A stretch of DNA of 60,000 nt from Apostichopus japonicus. Taxonomy: Eukaryota; Echinodermata; Holothuroidea; Aspidochirotida; Stichopodidae. The DNA lies in assembly GCF_037975245.1 (NCBI RefSeq), contig NC_092562.1:12788001-12848000 (forward strand). Direction: 5' to 3'. Below are positions 41,579 through 60,000 of the stretch, piece by piece; positions within the stretch are counted from its first letter, which is position 1, and each line of letters opens with the position of its first letter. The notes beneath the pieces were generated by a model. It was not told where the DNA came from and did not search any database. It saw only the letters and a program-made list of their open reading frames with translations. The position numbers and the translations under genes were made by a program.

Positions 41579-44500
41579 TCAGCTCCCTCCGAAATAAAGC
41601 CTGGACATCTTCTGGCTAAGGGGAACCACACCATCTGTAGAATTATTACTTTTACCCCATGGGTTGGCTGCATTCATTGGCCTTACAGGTGGTCCTCTGT
41701 GAAGAACAACAAGAGACAAATTAACAGGACTATGAACTTGTCTATGACCATGTCTATTCCACTGACTATATATATCAGTGCTTCACTTTTGCTGATTTTC
41801 AGCAACTAATTTTTAAACTGTTAAACATGGACTGAATCCCCTACAGTTCATGATGAAAATATTGCATCTGAATTTGAGGAAGTTACAGGCAGGGGAGAGG
41901 AAAAGGATGGTAGAGGGTGGGGGGAGGAGAAGGATGGGGGGCTGGGAAAGGAGAAGATTGGGGATGTGGAGAAGGGTGGGGGTGTGGAGAAGGATAAGGG
42001 TGTGGAGAGTTAAAGTCCACTATAAAAAGAAAAGAGCATTTTTAAGGGAACTTGCTAAAGAAGATTGAGTTAAGGTGGTACCTGGAATGAGGGGTCATGG
42101 TCCTCTCAAGACCAACGGATGTCGATGAAGACCTCGGAATGGGTGGGTTACTCCTTGACTCTGCCGCAAACTGGTACACGATGAGGAGACAGTCTCTGCA
42201 CAGCTGGACCACACGTCGGCAACAGCTCATCTCAACCGGTGTAACACTCTCAGAGCTCTTGCTAAACATGGTTTCCCACGAATCACTGGAGACGAGAAGA
42301 GGATTAATGTGGAGAAAAAAGAAATAAAAAAAGAAATAAACAATTTTAGACAGGTTTTCACAATTTCGTTACTTGTGTATCCTATAACGCTAAAATATGT
42401 ACCACACCGGCACAGAGTTGCACCTCTATATTTACAGCATTACAGATCCACTTATTAAATGTGTTCCATTCAAGACAAGCATTAGGCGTAGTAATGTTCT
42501 GTATGAATGCTACTTACGAGGTATTTTGTAACCTTGTCGTTATGTTTCACCCAAGGTGATACACACAGGTTGACACTGGTCCAGTCACTAAATCCATCCT
42601 GATTTCCACTGGTAAATTAAAGCTACGTAAACCTATGAACAAGTACCGATGAAAGTCTTGCTAGCTACCCTAGACAAATTCAACTGTTGATAGATCGGTT
42701 TTAATAATTTTCTTCACATAGGAAGGTTGCAATTTGACTTTCTTTATCCTCTTAAATATTAATTGAATGAACTGCTTGTTCGACACATTGACTTGCTCGA
42801 CTTTAATCGAAGAGGCGATGACCTCGCAATGACTTTGCCGATGACCACAAACTGAGCGTTGCCGTTAATCCTGAGTCAAAATGAAATTCAGAATTCAGAA
42901 TTATGAATTAAGAATATTGTCAGTTGTGCTCCATTCACCTCTTCCAGGAATTTCAAAGCAAGAAAGTGAAGGTATTATTTCAAAGCAAGCGGCTGTCATT
43001 CGAAATTCTCTCCGCTACTCGAGTCACCAAAAAATGTTTTTCCAGTTGGTCAAAAAAATTTTGCCAAACTTTCCTGACCCTAGGATACTCACCCTGCCGA
43101 CGAGAAGCAGTTCCACAGACCCTGGCCGTGACTCCACAACAGCCTATTGAAGACCTTGCTGACTATTCTGTAGATCCGCAGACTCTCCATGTCGCTAGAC
43201 TTCCAGGTCCGTTGCAGGACTGCCTTCACGTTGGTCCTGACGATATCGATGACTTTTCTCCTTTTGATGGAGTCTAGTTTGACCAGCCAGTAGGAGGCTA
43301 TCCGCGGCTTGTGATACTTCCAGTGTTCCATTATCTAGTGTCAGGATATCAAATGAACAGTTTTTCAACAGAATTCAATCGTTATATATAAAAATATATA
43401 TACACGGTCAATTCATGTATCGATAATCTCGTTCAGCGATAAAATACCCCCCCCCCCCCCATAAAGAAAAAAAGTGGTTCAAATGCTTCTGCACTGTCAA
43501 TATAAAATAACACAAATTAATCCAAAATATCTGGAGAAAAGGCAACATGAAAATAGTCCCTTGGTCTCTTGTAAGAGAACTAGAAAGGTATCGCTTTGTT
43601 AAATTCCGAGTGGCAATCCCCCGGCAAAGTGAAAGATTTATTTGAAACAGACGACGGGCTTACATGGTCTAATATATCTTTGGCTTCCCCATCCGTCTTC
43701 CCGGGAAACTTGATTTTCATTTCGTTGAGCGCATCCAGAGTCTTGCCCATGGTCTCTTCGACTCGCGATCTGGATTCATTCGACAGAATGTTCTCCGTCT
43801 GTTTAGATAAATTGCATTTTACATATTAATGTCACATATGCTGAGACTAGATCACACTTCTAGGGATATTTCAAGGCATTTCATTGGAATAACTCAAATC
43901 CTGTCACAACACAGTTTTCTTCTTTTTTTTCGCTTTGTGTGTGTTTTTTTTTTATTTGGCAAATACATAATTGTTAGAACATTTTTGGCAAAATATCATA
44001 TCTGTAGCAACTATTTTAAGCATAAACACTTTATTACAGTATTAAAGGCTTTAATCATTGAAAAGGGTACATCTGGAATTGAATGCATTTCCATGAACAA
44101 ACTTTCCTTCATACGTTTCCTCCTTCAAAGACGAGAATATTTCCGGACAACGGATATTTGCGAGCAAGGGATGTGGATAATCGCGGTGGGGCCTTCTTCT
44201 GTTTCATGCATATTAAAACAATATGACAATAATGAGATCAACATAGATAACAATCACTGTTTGTATCACTCCCTTGTTCTCCCATCTCCTCTACCAGATC
44301 TCGAGAAACCTCCCAGAAGAAAGTTTCGATCCGTAGGAGTTAGAGCGCCCAAACTTTCGACCCTAGCAGGAACTTCCTCAGAGGCAGACTGAAACGGCAA
44401 CAGGTCAGAGGAGGAAATAAGTTTTGGAATCTCACCAAAGATTGACGGGATGAAGACCTGTGCATCCCTCTTGACGATGATGTCGGCCTGGTCAGGGATC

Positions 44501-45421
44501 TCGACTTCTGTCCGGTCGGAACCCTCCCCCTCGATGAGGTGGGACGGGCCGACCGGGGCCTTTGAGCAGACCGGTTGGGTCGGACCGCTGACGAAGCCGT
44601 GTGAGACGGTCTGCCTTGGCCGGCAGAATCATCGTCGTCTTCTCCATCTGATGAACCTCTCCGTACGGCCGCAAAATCATCCTCTGGTCTGTCGCTTGCG
44701 ATGGTCGGCATGGACGACAGAGGCTGTTTGAGAAATTGAGGGAGAATCTTAGCTTGCAAAATCAAGTATTTAAATATGCTGGATATCCACACAAAAATGA
44801 GATCATGGTCAATTCAAAATGGTTCAAACAGTCTTTGCTTGAGGAAATATCAAATACTATCATTGTGAATTTAGAAAAGCTCAAACAGTCACTGCTTGAG
44901 GAAATAACTTGCAACAAATAGTATCATTGTGAATACAGAAAAGTTCAAACAGTTGTTGATCGAACCACAAAAGAACAAAGACCATAGCCTTTGTATTATC
45001 TGCCATACAAAACAGTTCCTGGTTCTATTAACTTTATATGAACTTACTATTAAACTAAGACTATCTAAAATGTCTGGTTCTATGAACTTTCTATGAACTT
45101 ACTTTTAAACTAAGACTATCTAAAATGTGGTAGTCCACAGAGCAGGATGTTTGCCCCAAACTAAGCTTAGAGTTTTTTTAGATATTTTGAGGGGGTTGTC
45201 CATGTCAAAGATTTCTATCATATGAATTCTACGATAGGGTTTGCTTCTCCTTTGAACGTTACCAGTGACATGAAATCCGTGGCTAACATTTATCTTTTTG
45301 GAACTTAAAGAAGAAATGGACTTCAAATGCAGAGAAGACTTACCTTTGGACCTCTGGATAACTTGCCAGCTTCCTCTGCTTCCAGATCACACTGCTCTAA
45401 CATGTCCAAAGTACCATCCTC
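41579..45421 (-). CDS. 3' six exons of the unrecognised minus-strand gene, fragment 2
   Basis: Exons in coding order: 45421-45344, 44723-44436, 43798-43664, 43334-43093, 42285-42082, 41696-41579 (stop TGA). Exon lengths (78, 288, 135, 242, 204, 118) equal those of fragment 1. The product differs from fragment 1 by only a few residues (for example TWKSSDMES against TWKCSDMES, and GKSNNSTDG against GKNNSSTDG). Last-exon differences are mostly synonymous, while the introns between exons have many indels. The 5' end is cut at the same place as in fragment 1, so truncation preceded the unit duplication. The neighbour upstream on this strand is the inverted Ly6 exon 2 segment. Function unknown. Confidence 0.7.
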
Positions 45422-46187
45422 CTGTAATGAAAGATTAGAGACATATAACAAAGTGACGTAGCGTTCACCAAGATGGACGGTATGACCATATTATGCAATC
45501 ATGACACCTCCAAACATGACTGGAGGGATCTAAAAAAGAGACGTTATGTTCACCATGATGGACGGTATGACCATGTTATGCTATCATGATACTTCCAAAC
45601 ACCAACGGAGTGATTTAACAAAGAGAGGTAACACAAAGATGGAGGGTATGCCCATTTTATGCTATCATGACACGTCTTAACACGAACGGAGGGATCTAAC
45701 AAAGAGTCGTAACACAAAAACACTGAAAAGAAATGAAATGGGGGTGTAGGCGGTTTTACACTATCTAACGCAACGTAGTGGCCAAGAACCTGATGTATTT
45801 TTAAGGGAGGGCCCGAAGAACATGAACTTATAGCATGCTCCTCATGGTGAAACATAATTGCACCTATTAGGTGAATTGAGTGTACTTTTAATAGTAGGAA
45901 AGACTAGCGTTGGTTCTTATGTTATGACACAGATTGCCCCAGATGCAATTTGGTGCAATATAGCACACTTCAACACCCACTCCATTTTTAATTTTTTTTT
46001 GCATTTTCACCTGGCCTTAGATGCAATTTGGTGCTCCAAATGAGATTTTTTTCTCATTTGGAAATGAAAAAGGGGTTTTCTGACTTGCGAAGCGGGGGGG
46101 GGGGCGGAATGATACTTCCGCCCCCCATATTTTTCACTGGGGGAGCTGGCGACCCCCCAGCCCCCCCCCCCCGATTCCTACGCCCTT

Positions 46188-47331
46188 GAACTTTTCTAGT
46201 ATGCTACATAACAATTATGATATTGCAATGGTTAAGTTACAACATTTGACAAACGTGTTGGTCAAGACGTAACCTTACTGTTTTAGAGAAGATTACAATC
46301 TTAAAATCGGTAATTCTTCCTTTGTTTAATTATTACCTGCTAACTCTTACCATACCAGAAGAAAGTTTTATTAGAAAGATTGATTCTCTGCTTTTTTAAT
46401 TTTATTTGGAAAAACAAGCCTGACCGTGAGTAGGAAACAAATCGTTCGTAATTATTCACATGGTGGGCTTAAAATGGTCGATATTTCGACACATTAGGTC
46501 TGAAACAACTTGCGTGGCACGTTTATTAAGGAATAGGAATAATAACTTTGCATATGTTTATCTTCAAAGTTGTCATCTTTCAGTTGATGATTTCTTTACA
46601 AATGGGGAAATGTACGTTGAATTAATACATAAAAAGGTGACTAATCCTTCCTGGAAAGATGTGTTTCAGTCAGCCTTTTGTTTCTTTCATAATTTAAGCT
46701 ATCCTGACTCTTTAAACAATGATAATTTAATTCTTAGCCAGCCAATTTGGAACAATAGCTCTATTTTGGTTGATAAATAAACCTGCATGTATACTATCGC
46801 CACTGGATTCAGAAAGGAATTATTGATCAATGATTTGATTAATGAGAAAGGTTCTTTCTATAATTTTGACCTCTTTGTTATCGTTTTTTTGCTGTTGCGT
46901 GTAACTTTCTTGAATAATACGGTATAATTGCTGCAATAAGATTCTCGTGGAAAGATTTTCTTTTTTACACACCGATCATAAACTTGATAATCCAGTGAAT
47001 AGATTTGTTAAAGTCAAACTTTGTGACAGTAGCTTGTGCTGTAAGTCTGTCTATGACAAAATGTTGAATTCGACAGACATGAAACATAAATCTTCAAACA
47101 TACCACGCGTCTGTTTGAGGAGAGGAGGGAGAAGAAGGGAGGGAGGGGAGGGTGCCGATCCCCAAACAACTATAAATATCTGTAAACTCACATCCTATGT
47201 CGTAGGTTGCTATGCCGTCTATTGTTATGCAGATTTCAAATGAATTACAATACTCCAAGAATTCGGATTTAAAGACGCCCATCTCACAATCTATGTCTTC
47301 CAGGACATCAAGATTAGAGAAATCAGCATTC
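46188..47331 (-). other. Inverted LINE/exon 2 segment of copy D
   Basis: Duplicate of 21671-22814. The truncated exon 2 lies at 47331-47192 on the minus strand, with frame and donor intact, first 52 nt missing, and one codon (Glu before the last Gly) deleted as in B. Confidence 0.85.
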
Positions 47332-47411
47332 CCTCCCCTTAGACCCCTCCCCCAGGTCGGCCATCAATGTTCAGCCCCCCCCCCACTCAAAAATACCTTC
47401 CTACGCCACTG

Positions 47412-49585
47412 GAAAAGTTGTATTAAAAATTATACCAAGCAGTTTGATATCCTCATTATGTACCCAATTGATTTCATCACTGAAACCATGAAAAGGTATT
47501 GTGGATCCACAAGGAGTACCAATCCCTAAAAGGAAAGATTTTTCTAAGTTGATCTTTAGACCAGATATTGTACTAAAAATATTAAGTTTGACTTAATAAA
47601 TTAAGGAACGACCTCTCGCTTGCCTCAATGAACCAGAATGCAAAATGCGTTGAGGTTTCGATGACTTCAATGCACTAGACTTCTGCTTGTTAGTATAACC
47701 AGAACTAGCTGTTACAATAACACTATATGGCATGATAACACAGGTCAGTCTACTGTACGTTGCTATACACACCTCCACCAAAAACTAGAGGGGTCTTGTA
47801 CTCAATGTTATGAATCCACACACCAAGTACTAGAGGTATCCACGATTTCCATCGTTATATATCATGGCACTGGCATGAAACTCAAATGCAGGTCGACTAT
47901 TGGATTACAATAGCGTAACTCCCAACCTTGACGGACATTTTGTTCTCAAGTTGTTGCAAAAATACTAGTTTTTGACCCCTGATTGACCTTTGTTGACCTT
48001 GGATCATATAACCGTTATGTTTGGAAACAATCCCTTACCCCATTCACAACTAGTCCCAAAATATCAACCATGTCGGACCCTGTCAGTGGTAGTTTCACAC
48101 GTTATTGAGAAAAAACACATTTTGACCCATAAATGACCTTTGGTGACCTTGGATCACATCACAGTTATTTGGAAAATGTGCCCCTACTTCATTCACAACT
48201 TGCCTTAATATACCGGCCTTGTCAATTTTTTTTTTGCACATAGGCAACCTTGAATGACCTTGGATGACCTGATAGTTTTTATCATAAATGTTCCTCTTGA
48301 TGACTTGCACTCTGTCCTAAAAAGTTTTTTGCTACAATGTACATACATAATGTTATTGCTAGAAAGGTATCAAATCCAACCTTTGGCCCCTCATAACTTG
48401 AGAACTGGGTTTCCGATTGAAGCGGGAGTTGGTTTCCTCTATATAGCACAAAGAGCTCTACCATATATCAAAATATTGACAATTTTTTTTTTGCCTCGTA
48501 TCTCCTTAAATCAGCATATTTTTCAAGATTTGACCTTTGACCTTTTGACCTCGCGGTCAGATGTAGTTTGAAACGCTGATTCCAAAAAGCAACATGACAA
48601 GTCTGTACGACCATCCTAACTGTACTTATTAAAAGCCAAAAAAAAATTGACCTCTGATAACTTCGCACACGAAGGTCGCACAGGGGTCAACCCATTGACA
48701 ATTTTGATCGGAAAGTACCTTTGAGATCCGATTATGGCCACGAAAATTCAAATAACCAAAAAAATTAATAAAGGTCACCGGAGGTCAACCTGGGGTCAAA
48801 GGTCACCTAGATGCAGGTCAACTACTGGATTACAATGGTGTAACTCCCAACCTTGACGGACATTTTGTTCTCAAGTTATTGCAAAAATACTAGTTTTTGA
48901 CCCCTGGTTGACCTTTGTTGACCTTGGATCACATGACCGTTACGTTTGGAAACGATCCCTTACCTCATTCACAACTTGTCCCAAAATATCAACCACGTCG
49001 GACCCTGTCAATGGGAGTTATTGCTTGTTTTAATATTTTGGTTTTTGGCCTCTAACTGACCTTTGGTGATCTTCACAGGCACCTAAAACAATAGGGTTCA
49101 TCTACTCAATGTGGTACTCATATACACCAGATATTAGATTGGTCCAAGCTTCCCTACTTGAGATATCGTGTTTACACACATACACAAGCACACACACACT
49201 CTCCGCATAGGTTACGATTATCATCGAAACCAAAATGGTCGTATCATCTGCGTACTCTGTCATTTTATATTCTCGCCCTCCCATAGTAATAACTCTAATG
49301 GTCGTATCATTATAAAGTAGAGTATGTAAGATCTGAACACCAAAAAAATATGGAGACAGTGGATGACCCTGTCTACAACCCCTTTCAAATGGAATGATCA
49401 TAGAAGAAACCATCAACTAGCACAGAGGACGACGCTTTGTAAGTTATAAAAAGAGTCAAACCATCGTAAAATCGCAGAACCAAAGTTGAAAAGTCTTAAA
49501 ACCTTACTTATAAAAGAAAGGGATACTGAATGATAAGCCTTCTCAAAGTCAATAGCAAAAAAATCTAACCAAGCCAATTTTTGTT
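47412..49585 (-). mobile_element. LINE RT remnant of copy D with nested insert
   Basis: Antisense RT pieces at 47412-47632 and 49232-49585 around the TGACCT-rich insert 47633-49231; nearly identical to copy B. Confidence 0.78.
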
Positions 49586-49601
49586 GTTGTATCTTTTGCA
49601 G

Positions 49602-49896
49602 ATGGCAAAACAGACACCCTTTTTGTCAGGCGCATGTGTACTGACCCTATTTTCTTAGACAGTTCGACTCGTTGTATGACCGGTCGAACTGCTGAAAGAT
49701 TCGTGCTCAGCTTAGACCATATCTTGGAGCTGGATGGCTACATCTACATGTCGTCTTTTGCTGGAACTGTTTGTCCCTGTAATGACGACTTCTGTAATGA
49801 CGATGTGATTAATCCAGTGTTAGTGAAGCGATCGCACACTCCAGCACCGGAGGGTAGGTGAAGCCACAGTCAAACACAAACACACACACACACAAC

Positions 49897-49943
<47 letters not shown>

Positions 49944-52119
49944 ATATAATATAACGAAAATCCACGTTTACTCCAAAAGAAAATATTATTAGAGAAAACC
50001 AGAGAAATAAGATATGACTCATAATTGACAAATAAGGAGTAAGTTTAAGAAAATTTATTGGAATTTAACACATAGTAATATATAATAATTTTTTTTTTAT
50101 CTCATTCAATTGGTTTTCTTAGAAAAAAAAGGTTTTACACTTTTCACAGTCATCCTGTATATTACCTTATGAGATGAAAGAAACGTTACAGTATACCGTG
50201 TCAAGAATAATGTTGGTTTAACTGTTTCCGGCTTAGAAGCATTGGCAGCCAGTTGGGACAACTTCCTTATGCTAATACCTCTCTAAACTGTACTCCAATA
50301 TCATACTTCAAAGCACTGGTATTTGTCAGTACAAACAGTTCCTAACCTTTATCTGATAGAAACATGATATTCATACTGCTCGTACTGACAATACGAGTGC
50401 TCTGAGATCGGGAAATGACACTAAAGTAAAGAAAAAAAATTGACCCAACTGGATGGCATTGAACTCAAGGGGCTGTGATTATTAATAAAAAAAAAGACAA
50501 GAACACATACACATACCTGTGATATTATAAATCAATTTTATTTATTCCCAGGTGTTGTTAAAAAAAAGTCATACCAAAATACCTGAGTGCTAAGTTTCAG
50601 CCTCTATTATTTAAGTGATTGCACTTTTGCTTTGCTGTGTTTTGCTTCCATCTGGTATTTGACATTTTCTTCAATTTTTTTTACACAGCAACTGGCTTAC
50701 AGTGTGGAATATGTGTTGATGCAGATTTTCCGGATACTGATTATGATTATGATAATCCTCACTGCGAGGCCGGTAATCTGACCGCTTCGAATGTATTCTA
50801 CCGTACATGCAGTGGCGATGGCGCCTGTGTAACAATCGATGGCAGTATCACCCAATGTAAGAATACATTAAAGATAATTTAGCCTAAACATGAAAAACCA
50901 CCGTAACAAGATTAAATATTGATATGCACAAATCAGCATGGCCTGTCTTGGCTTCTAACCGCAGTTCAATCCCGACAGTGTATATAATTTTAACTTGCAC
51001 GGAATCATCGTCATCGCCGTAGCCACTAACCATAACCACAATCATCACTGTGATATGATGTTACATAACTTTATGTAAAAACGTTACGTGTACATGTTAT
51101 TCGAGTAGACCAATCAGAAGCGTCCAACCAGTGATATATAAGCAGTACACGAGGCGTGTGCCTCCACTTCACTTTCCTACTTTCTGTCTCTAAGTTGTGT
51201 ATCCGTGCTCGTTATATTTATGTTATTTATTGTAAATATATATACGTTGAAGTCAGAGACTGGTTATGTTCTTCTTTGATATGTCCACCCAAGTCAGTAA
51301 CATTACAATCACCATCACCATTGTCACTCCCACCACCAACATCCACACCGCCACCATCACCACTTCATCACTACAAACACCAACGTTCTCACCACTGTTC
51401 TCACCATTATCACCACCGTCACCCTTACCACCACTATTACAACAACAACCAGCACCATCACAATCATCACCACCATCAATATCACCACCACAATCACTGT
51501 TCTCACCCCTTACCCTAACCACTTTCACCACCGTCACCCTTATCACCACTATTACAACAACAACAACCACCACCATCACACACATACATCGTGCTTGTTA
51601 ATCTCAATAATGTCGTTCTCACTTTATTTGTTTACCCGTAATTTTATTTTGACTTCTTATCATGAAGTTGTTATGGTTTCTCACTGTTAAAATGTATTTG
51701 ACTGATCTAGTGTGTCAATCTTTTCTATCTCTCTTTTTCTTTCTTTTACAGTTGGAATCAGGTACAACGTATATCAGAGGCTCTGCGTTCATGGATTTTT
51801 AGAGAGTTACAGTAAGAGTGACAAAATGTTTTGTTTCTCAAGGTCCCAATCCGCATCAGTTGGCGAAAACATCTTGCTTGATGAAGAAGATTATTACTTT
51901 GGAAACGATTTTACTTTTGACGGTGTAGTTTGCGATTTATGTAATCTTCCAGGACGTGGTGTTGCCAGTAGGCCTACTGGTGAGGGGGATGGAGATGGTA
52001 CATCAAGCAGTTTGGACCTACCACCTGTAGCAATTGTGGGCATAGTGGTAGTAGTGGTGGTCTTAGTGATATGCTGTGCAGTTGCTTCTGTGGTAAAGAA
52101 AATTGGCATTTTCCGTTAA
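49602..52119 (+). pseudogene. Headless Ly6/uPAR copy D with a cysteine-removing deletion
   Basis: Exons 49602-49853, 50689-50856 and 51752-52119 (stop) are open and properly spliced. As in copy B there is no exon 1 and exon 2 is truncated and inverted. In addition exon 5 has a 12-nt in-frame deletion at about 51931 that removes Tyr-Cys-Thr-Ser, so the conserved CxCx4CN end of LU domain 2 becomes VVCDLCN. One of the ten cysteines is lost, leaving a disulfide partner unpaired. Everything else matches copy B, so the deletion postdates the unit duplication. This fits relaxed constraint on the headless copies. Confidence 0.78.
51049..51307 (+). mobile_element. Solo LTR in intron 4 of copy D
   Basis: 259 bp, same site, ends and ATCAC duplication as in copy B; inherited by duplication. 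Confidence 0.88.
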
Positions 52120-53758
52120 CGTAAGCGCAGAACGCTTACATTTTATATTTAACACAGACACACCCAGCACAGACCTATGGTAGGAGTAGTCCAGTGGTAA
52201 AATTGAAGGGGCCCATGATACACTTTCTCGACAAGGGGTAACCGCAAATTTGTGAGGGGGGAAACAGAAGTTATTACTATCTATGAGACTATAACACACG
52301 CAGATTTTTCAGGGAGTGGGAGAGGAAGGGGCGCTTGTGGTTGGATACCTATTTACAGCCATGTGTTATCAGAAATATTGAGTGATTTTGCTCCAATTTG
52401 GGCTGCTTACAATCGGCTTTTAACGATATCCGCGGATATCAGCCGATACACGGATCCGATAAACCATACTTGAACAAAATACCTGTCCAAGCATTGCTTG
52501 CTCGAGACGGGTGGGTCAGCAAATATCTGCAGTTTATGCATTTTTTATATTTCGGGCGAACCGATATTTCACCGATTTATACCTAATATTGGCCTATACC
52601 AATAATGGCATACCTATAATCGATAGTTTTCAATTACCTTACATTAATTGCCATTTCGTTCAGTGGCCTTTTTTTTATATCACTTTTTTAAATTTTCAAA
52701 TGTGATCGACTTTCGAATCATAGTATTTCATTGTTAATGACAACGCAACTTTTGCAGCTATATTAACTGAATTAGTTAGTTCAAATATTTGGTGTGGGGA
52801 CCGTGTTTGGTTACAGGAAAAAATGATAAATTGCTTTTTAAATTCGCATTTACTATTTTTCGCTTACATTTGTTTTTGTAATGTACCGTGTTTCCGTTTG
52901 TTTTGCTCATTCCATTTGTCAACAAACAACATTGTGTACCAACATCTCAACATACCCGTGTTTTGTTTGCACCAGTATAGACGTCTAGATTATCAGTGGT
53001 TTCATTTATTGTATGTTTTTCCAAGGGCGTCTCGGCCCCGATTGAGTGGTTTATTCTTCCCCGACTGAATGTACAAAAAATAAATCCCAATTGGACGTTT
53101 TCCATCTACCGACAATGGAGCATCCCACCCCCCCCCCCATCCCCCTCCCCAGTTACTCAAACCACTGTACCTCGCCGAGGCTTTGTACCATCATGTACAC
53201 TTGCTATGTAAAAACATGTCCTTTTACAATGTAACAACCATGTTCAATGTACTATTCAAATGAAGTTTAAACTACGACAAATAACATTCTAACAGAACGT
53301 CAACCACCCCACCCACCCCTGACAGCCTCTCTCACGCCGCAAAGGTGTGTTTCTTGGTTAGACAATACCGACGTGGGGTACCCAAGAGGGAAACGAAAAT
53401 ATTAAAACCGACATATTGTTGTTGTTTTTCCAGCAAGCTTGTATTAACCACCCTCAAACGAACAAAGTATGAAAGACTGTAAGGTATATAGTGGTAGCGC
53501 AATCAAGCATTAAACTGTGAACTAGAATTACCGCCACGTATATAGGCTACACTTCAAAATATACACTGGGTAAGTTTACAGGTCTCTACATGGAACGAAG
53601 ACCCAAAAACAACAACAAAACAACCGTATTTACACAACCATAACTTTGAACGCACAACTTTCTTTTTTCTTCATTTCTTTTCTTCATTTCTTGACGTGTG
53701 AAGGCTTTCTTTCTGAAGGAGAACTGTTATCGGATGAAAATTGAACATTAAACCGAAG

Positions 53759-54034
53759 GTAAGTGTGAGAATATGTTGTAACTGTTTAAAGAAGAATTCG
53801 TAAAACAATGGCAAAACAGGTGTACAAGTCAGTGGTCGAAAGAAGTCCCAATACATTTGTTCTTCAAGCAATGTGGCCGATTCTGAAATTTCTCGCTCAC
53901 AAATTGTTAAAAAAGCCGCAAATTTCGAATGAAGTCAAAACGAATCACCTATTGTTGGAATATATATATGCTGTTGATACGTGCAAGAAAATATTATCGA
54001 GTTATTTGTGTTCTTCTTTCGTTTTATTTCACAG
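53759..54034 (+). other. Predicted 5' UTR intron of copy E
   Basis: Donor and acceptor identical to those of copies A and C. Confidence 0.55.
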
Positions 54035-54039
54035 TCAAA

Positions 54040-58931
<4,892 letters not shown>

Positions 58932-58960
58932 GTAGGTGAAGCCACAGTCAAACATATATA

Positions 58961-59054
<94 letters not shown>

Positions 59055-59056
<2 letters not shown>

Positions 59057-59636
59057 GGCCTCGACAATTTATTTAAAACTACTCGTCAACTGGCGACCGA
59101 GTCTAAAATTCTACTCGCCAAAACGTTAAATTTACTCGCCATTTTTTCTCGCAAAGTGTTTGTGTGATATAAGCCTAGGTAGTATGGCCTAACTTAGGAT
59201 ATCGCGGTTTAGTGTTACTGTTAGCTGTTTACAGAAAAAACGATTTATTTAAATTGTGCTTCGTCAAAAGTGTTTAAAACATGATATTCATGCGTTACCC
59301 CCGTTCGAGTTGTCGTTACGCATTTGCAGTTTTCCAGTTTGGTTACACCTATCGTGCATCGATTAGTCGATTAGTATCAAATTAGTTTCGAGCTTTTGAA
59401 CAGAGCTGTTCCTTAGGACCTACTTGTAACAGTGCACTTGATAATTCTACTGTGATGTGTAACATTAGGCAATAGGCCTTTGTTGATTGGCTCACAAGTT
59501 AATAGTAAGCCTATCGTATAAAGCCAGTGAGCGAATGCGCCACTGGCCAAAATGTCGAGCGTAATGCATTTTTTGCTCGCCAGTCGCAAATTCTAGTCGC
59601 CATTGGCGAGCTGGCGACCGTATTTGTCGAGGCCTG
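59055..59636. mobile_element. 582-bp MITE in intron 3 of copy E
   Basis: Same element, ends and length as 34492-35073. Confidence 0.8.
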
Positions 59637-59647
59637 ATATATATATC

Positions 59648-60000
<353 letters not shown>

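Overview
This is eukaryotic nuclear DNA, AT-rich and full of microsatellites, minisatellites, DNA-transposon remnants and a decayed non-LTR retrotransposon. It contains no bacterial-style genes, CRISPR arrays or RNA genes that I can support. Multi-exon genes with canonical GT-AG introns, (TA)n and (GATA)n arrays, hAT-type non-autonomous elements and a Tx1/L1-like LINE suggest an invertebrate animal. My best guess is a marine deuterostome such as an echinoderm, but this is an inference from general character only.

The core is an array of near-identical segments. Unit 1 runs from about 2847 to 29195, unit 2 from 29196 to 53682, and unit 3 starts at 53683 and leaves the window. Each unit holds (i) a complete plus-strand gene for a secreted-then-anchored protein with two ten-cysteine Ly6/uPAR (LU, three-finger) domains; (ii) several kb of repeat-rich spacer; (iii) six 3' exons of an unrelated minus-strand gene I do not recognise; (iv) a headless second Ly6/uPAR copy with exons 3-5 intact, no exon 1, and exon 2 truncated and inverted. 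The order is: copy A complete (3219-11832), minus gene fragment 1 (16811-20900), copy B headless (25085-27626), copy C complete (29553-37476), minus gene fragment 2 (41579-45421), copy D headless with a cysteine-removing deletion (49602-52119), copy E (54040-58931, cut by the window end).

The Ly6/uPAR gene has five coding exons. Exon 1 encodes the signal peptide. Exons 2+3 encode LU domain 1 and exons 4+5 encode LU domain 2. Exon 5 also encodes an acidic linker, one membrane helix and a short basic tail. Every intron is phase 1, so exons 2, 3 and 4 are interchangeable in-frame cassettes. Copies differ mainly in the first finger loop of domain 2 and in the linker.

Introns are crowded with mobile DNA. 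Intron 2 is mostly an antisense Tx1/L1-like LINE remnant that reaches almost to the exon 3 acceptor. It carries a 380-bp hAT-like MITE with an 8-bp target-site duplication in A, C and E (an empty site is visible in B and D), and a 1.6-kb TGACC-rich insert in B-E but not A. Intron 3 carries a 1159-bp hAT element and a long foldback element in A, a 582-bp MITE plus a large GATA array in C and E, and an inverted copy of the gene's own 3' flank in B and D. Intron 4 has a CAC/ATC-rich minisatellite in all copies seen, and a 259-bp solo LTR in B and D. The conflicting distribution of these insertions shows that the copies are mosaics. Left of the array (1-2846) lie a degenerate minisatellite and a frameshifted exon resembling the N-terminus of C19orf12-like proteins.
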